Of a DNA stretch of 7,294 nucleotides, positions 5,445 through 7,294 are shown in pieces (the stretch's first letter is position 1; each line of letters begins with the position of its first letter). The notes under the pieces were generated by a model. It did no database searches, had not been told where the DNA came from, and saw only the letters and a program-made list of their open reading frames with translations. Both the position numbers and the translations under genes were made by a program. The stretch is from Pseudobdellovibrionaceae bacterium (lineage in GTDB: Bacteria; Bdellovibrionota; Bdellovibrionia; Bdellovibrionales; JAMPXM01), in the NCBI GenBank assembly GCA_913776405.1, contig CAJYOV010000314.1, forward strand, positions 1-7,294, in the 5' to 3' direction.

Positions 5445-6146
5445 GTGTCAAAAACCACTCCCAAACTCCTCATGATCGACGACGATAGAGCCTTAACAGA
5501 GCTCTTGTCGTCTTACGTCGCCACGCACGGTCTGGAGATGGTCTCGGCTCAAGACCCACGAGACGCTCTCGATAAAATTAAAAAGGAGAACCCGGACCTT
5601 CTGATTCTCGACGTCATGATGCCGCAGAAAGACGGCTTCGCTGTTCTCAAGGATCTTCGCACCTCAAGCAGCATCCCGATCATCATGCTTACAGCTCGCG
5701 GAGAAAGCGTTGATCGCATTCTGGGTCTGGAACTTGGCGCTGACGATTATATCTCCAAACCATTCGAGCCAAGAGAACTTGTCGCGCGTATTCGGGCGAT
5801 TTTAAAACGCACATCTCGGGCGCCCGAGGATCTGATTAAGTCTGGCGATTTCGTCATCAATCCCGCCACTCGTTCTGTGAGGATTAAAGATCATGAGGTC
5901 GACTTCACGACGATGGAATACGATCTCCTACATCTTCTTGTTTCGAATCCCGGCCGGAAATTTTCGAGAGATCAACTTCTGTCGACGCTTCACGAAACTG
6001 AAACCGAATCGTACGGCCGCGCCATCGACAACTTAGTGAATCGCGTTCGTAAAAAAATCGAAACGGTCTCGGACAGCTCCTGCATTAAAACCGTATGGGG
6101 AACCGGCTACATGTATACAGAAATCCGGCGAGGAGATTCGGATTGA
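5445..6146 (+). CDS. OmpR/PhoB-family response regulator, CpxR-like
   Basis: 233 residues. The receiver domain (about 6-120) shows the acidic pair in MIDDD (D12/D13), phospho-acceptor D56 in LILDVMMP, T83 in IIMLTARGE and K105 in DYISKPF. The stretch DRILGLELGADDYISKPFEPRELVARIRAIL (90-120) strongly resembles CpxR. The C-terminal winged-helix DNA-binding domain covers about 133-228, with DFTTMEYDLLHLL, a recognition helix around GRAIDNLVNRVRKKI (191-205) and the wing WGTGYMY. A phosphorylated dimer would bind direct repeats at promoters. The start is GTG, because an in-frame TGA lies at 5436-5438 and the next ATG is inside the first beta strand. The ribosome binding site is weak (GAGAG) and lies in a potential hairpin. 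Its stop overlaps the kinase start by 4 nt. CpxR orthology is plausible but not proven. Confidence 0.93.
   Translation: MSKTTPKLLMIDDDRALTELLSSYVATHGLEMVSAQDPRDALDKIKKENPDLLILDVMMPQKDGFAVLKDLRTSSSIPIIMLTARGESVDRILGLELGADDYISKPFEPRELVARIRAILKRTSRAPEDLIKSGDFVINPATRSVRIKDHEVDFTTMEYDLLHLLVSNPGRKFSRDQLLSTLHETETESYGRAIDNLVNRVRKKIETVSDSSCIKTVWGTGYMYTEIRRGDSD
6131..6135 (+). promoter_or_regulatory. Ribosome binding site that sets the TTG start of the histidine kinase
   Basis: AGGAG lies 7 nt before TTG 6143 and inside the end of the regulator gene. The upstream in-frame ATG at 6095 would add 16 residues that merely read the regulator's DNA-binding wing in another frame and would place charged residues before the first membrane segment. 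TTG gives a compact MKKQIA N-terminus and a TTGA overlap. Confidence 0.8.
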
Positions 6147-7084
6147 AAAAGCAAATCGCCGTTTCACTCTATTACCGACTCTTTTCTGTCTTTGGACTCT
6201 CGTTTCTCGCAATCATCGCGGTTATTCTCTTCACCAATAAACAAACGCCGCCTCATCCCTCAACGGAACTGACGTTTGCGCAAATCTGGTTTAGCTTCGC
6301 TGGTCTCGTGCTGGTTGGCTTAATTCTGGTAGTAAACAGCTTCCTCATCCATCGAATTCTAGCGCCGATCGGACGTGTGAGGCAGGCAGCTCAAGAATTT
6401 GGCCAGGGACATTTGAATCAACGCCTTAAGATTGAATCGACAGACGAAGTCGGCCGTCTCGCACATTCGTTCAACCTCATGGCAGATCAAATTCAATCTC
6501 AACTCAATTCGCTAAGGGATATGGCGGTCGGTGTGAGTCACGAAATCCGCTCGCCGCTTGCGCGGATGCGACTGATCACCGAAATGATTCAGGATGAGAA
6601 AACGCGCCGACTTCTCGTCAATGAAATCTCGAACATTGATCACATCGTCGAAATGACTCTTGAGCGCGAATCTCTTGAGACTGGTCTTTCACACTTATTC
6701 ATTGAGTCGATCTCCGTGAAAGAGCTTCTGAGCGAATTGACAGCGTACTACCGCGAGGCGGGAGAGTCGATCGAGCTAACTCTCTGCGAAGCTGACGTGA
6801 CACTCAATGCAGATCGACGTCGACTTGAAATGCTGCTGAAGAACCTTTTGGATAATAGCTTTGAGCACGGCGGGTCGAAATCGCCCGTTCGAGTTGAGTT
6901 GAAGACCGAAGGAACTGGACGCGGAATTTTGATTAAAGACAGAGGAGTCGGTTTCGACACCCAATCCATCACCCATGGACTAGGTCTTCGCCTTTGCTAT
7001 TCGATTGCGAAGACACACGGAATCGAGCTGCTTATTGAAACCGGACCGAAATCTGGAACTGAAGTCCGGCTGCGGTGGAATTAG
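6143..7084 (+). CDS. HAMP-containing sensor histidine kinase, CpxA-like architecture, very short periplasmic loop
   Basis: 313 residues from TTG. Membrane segments lie at about 12-30 and 50-69, joined by only about 19 residues (31-49) outside. A HAMP linker follows at about 70-122 (RILAPIGRVRQAA to DEVGRLAHSFNLMADQI). The HisKA H box is VSHEIRSPLARMRL with phospho-acceptor H133. The HATPase domain has the N box LLKNLLDNSFEH (N234, N238), G1 box DRGVGFD (266-272) and G2 box GLGLRL (279-284), so all catalytic boxes look intact. It would autophosphorylate at H133 and pass phosphate to D56 of the upstream regulator. CpxA has a much larger periplasmic domain, so the signal here is probably sensed in the membrane or through a partner protein. 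It is co-transcribed and translationally coupled with the regulator. No clear terminator follows in 7085-7171. Confidence 0.93.
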   Translation: MKKQIAVSLYYRLFSVFGLSFLAIIAVILFTNKQTPPHPSTELTFAQIWFSFAGLVLVGLILVVNSFLIHRILAPIGRVRQAAQEFGQGHLNQRLKIESTDEVGRLAHSFNLMADQIQSQLNSLRDMAVGVSHEIRSPLARMRLITEMIQDEKTRRLLVNEISNIDHIVEMTLERESLETGLSHLFIESISVKELLSELTAYYREAGESIELTLCEADVTLNADRRRLEMLLKNLLDNSFEHGGSKSPVRVELKTEGTGRGILIKDRGVGFDTQSITHGLGLRLCYSIAKTHGIELLIETGPKSGTEVRLRWN

Positions 7085-7160
7085 CCAGGGGTCGAGTTTT
7101 GGAGAGCTCAAGCGACAGGACTCTCATCGGCAGATAAACTTTAACAAATAGCTTCAGTTT

Positions 7161-7166
7161 GAGGAG
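7161..7166 (+). promoter_or_regulatory. Ribosome binding site for the exported protein at 7172
   Basis: GAGGAG lies 5 nt before ATG 7172 and only 2 nt before the adjacent GTG 7169, so the ATG is preferred. The 87-bp gap from the kinase stop has no clear hairpin terminator or strong promoter, leaving read-through from the kinase possible. Confidence 0.7.
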
Positions 7167-7171
7167 TCGTG

Positions 7172-7294
7172 ATGAGAACAGCTTTAATTTACGCGTTCAC
7201 TTTATTGATGAGTTTTTCTTCGTCGGCGTTTGCAGACACGTATTCTTACATTTCAGAGTGCAAAGAGGCTGGCATCCTCAAATTGCGTGATCAA
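7172..7294 (+). CDS. Small exported protein, N-terminal fragment cut by window edge
   Basis: Only 41 codons are visible, with no stop before the edge. The N-terminus MRTALIYAFTLLMSFSSSAFA is a clear Sec signal peptide with probable cleavage after AFA (residue 21). The mature part starts DTYSYISECKEAGILKLRDQ and has one cysteine (C30) in an apparent helix. No family can be named from this fragment. It follows the histidine kinase on the same strand and could belong to its operon or be a target of it. Like the product at 4429-4743, it is a small exported protein with a cysteine shortly after the cleavage site; I see no firm similarity beyond that. Confidence 0.75.
   Translation, partial: MRTALIYAFTLLMSFSSSAFADTYSYISECKEAGILKLRDQ

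Noticed and set aside
6095..6142. Earlier ATG start for the histidine kinase
   Set aside because: The TTG at 6143 has AGGAG at good spacing and a 4-nt stop-start overlap; the extra 16 residues overlap the regulator's conserved wing.
7085..7171. Intrinsic terminator after the histidine kinase
   Set aside because: Only a short GAGAG/CTCTC match with no T run is visible, too weak to call.

Overview
The window looks like chromosomal DNA from a Gram-negative bacterium of roughly balanced G+C content. The basis is a type II secretion-type pseudopilin, Sec signal peptides ending in A-x-A, a two-pass histidine kinase paired with a CpxR/OmpR-like regulator, and a UbiB-family protein. I cannot fix the lineage from sequence alone. 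Scattered secretion genes, many small exported proteins and a very basic RNase R arm would suit a Bdellovibrionota- or deltaproteobacteria-like organism, but that is a weak inference.

Layout, left to right. On the minus strand, 4022 to 1 is an rnr-ubiB pair. RNase R carries a long disordered basic N-terminal arm. Its stop codon shares one base with the start of a UbiB/ABC1 kinase-like gene that runs off the left edge. A short divergent gap (4023-4137) separates rnr from a plus-strand tRNA-Leu(CAG) at 4138-4219. A 31-bp sequence just after the tRNA is repeated (28/31) exactly 540 bp further on. The two copies bracket a small exported-protein gene (4429-4743). Copy B lies immediately beyond the stop of a convergent, apparently orphan GspG-type pseudopilin gene (5308-4811, minus). 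A 136-bp divergent region then holds an operator-like element and a start-adjacent inverted repeat. It is followed by a response regulator (5445-6146) and a histidine kinase (6143-7084) overlapping by 4 nt. A second small exported protein begins at 7172 and is cut by the right edge.

How the genes may work together: rnr-ubiB is probably one translationally coupled unit joining RNA turnover to quinone/lipid-related metabolism. This is a co-expression statement, not a known pathway. The two-component pair probably regulates envelope functions. The operator-like tandem repeat between it and the pseudopilin suggests autoregulation and possibly co-control of the pseudopilin. No complete mobile element, CRISPR array or obvious defence system is present. 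The most unusual parts are the paired hairpin-forming repeats, the structured leaders over two non-ATG starts, the RNase R arm, the orphan pseudopilin with a tail, and a kinase with almost no periplasmic sensor.
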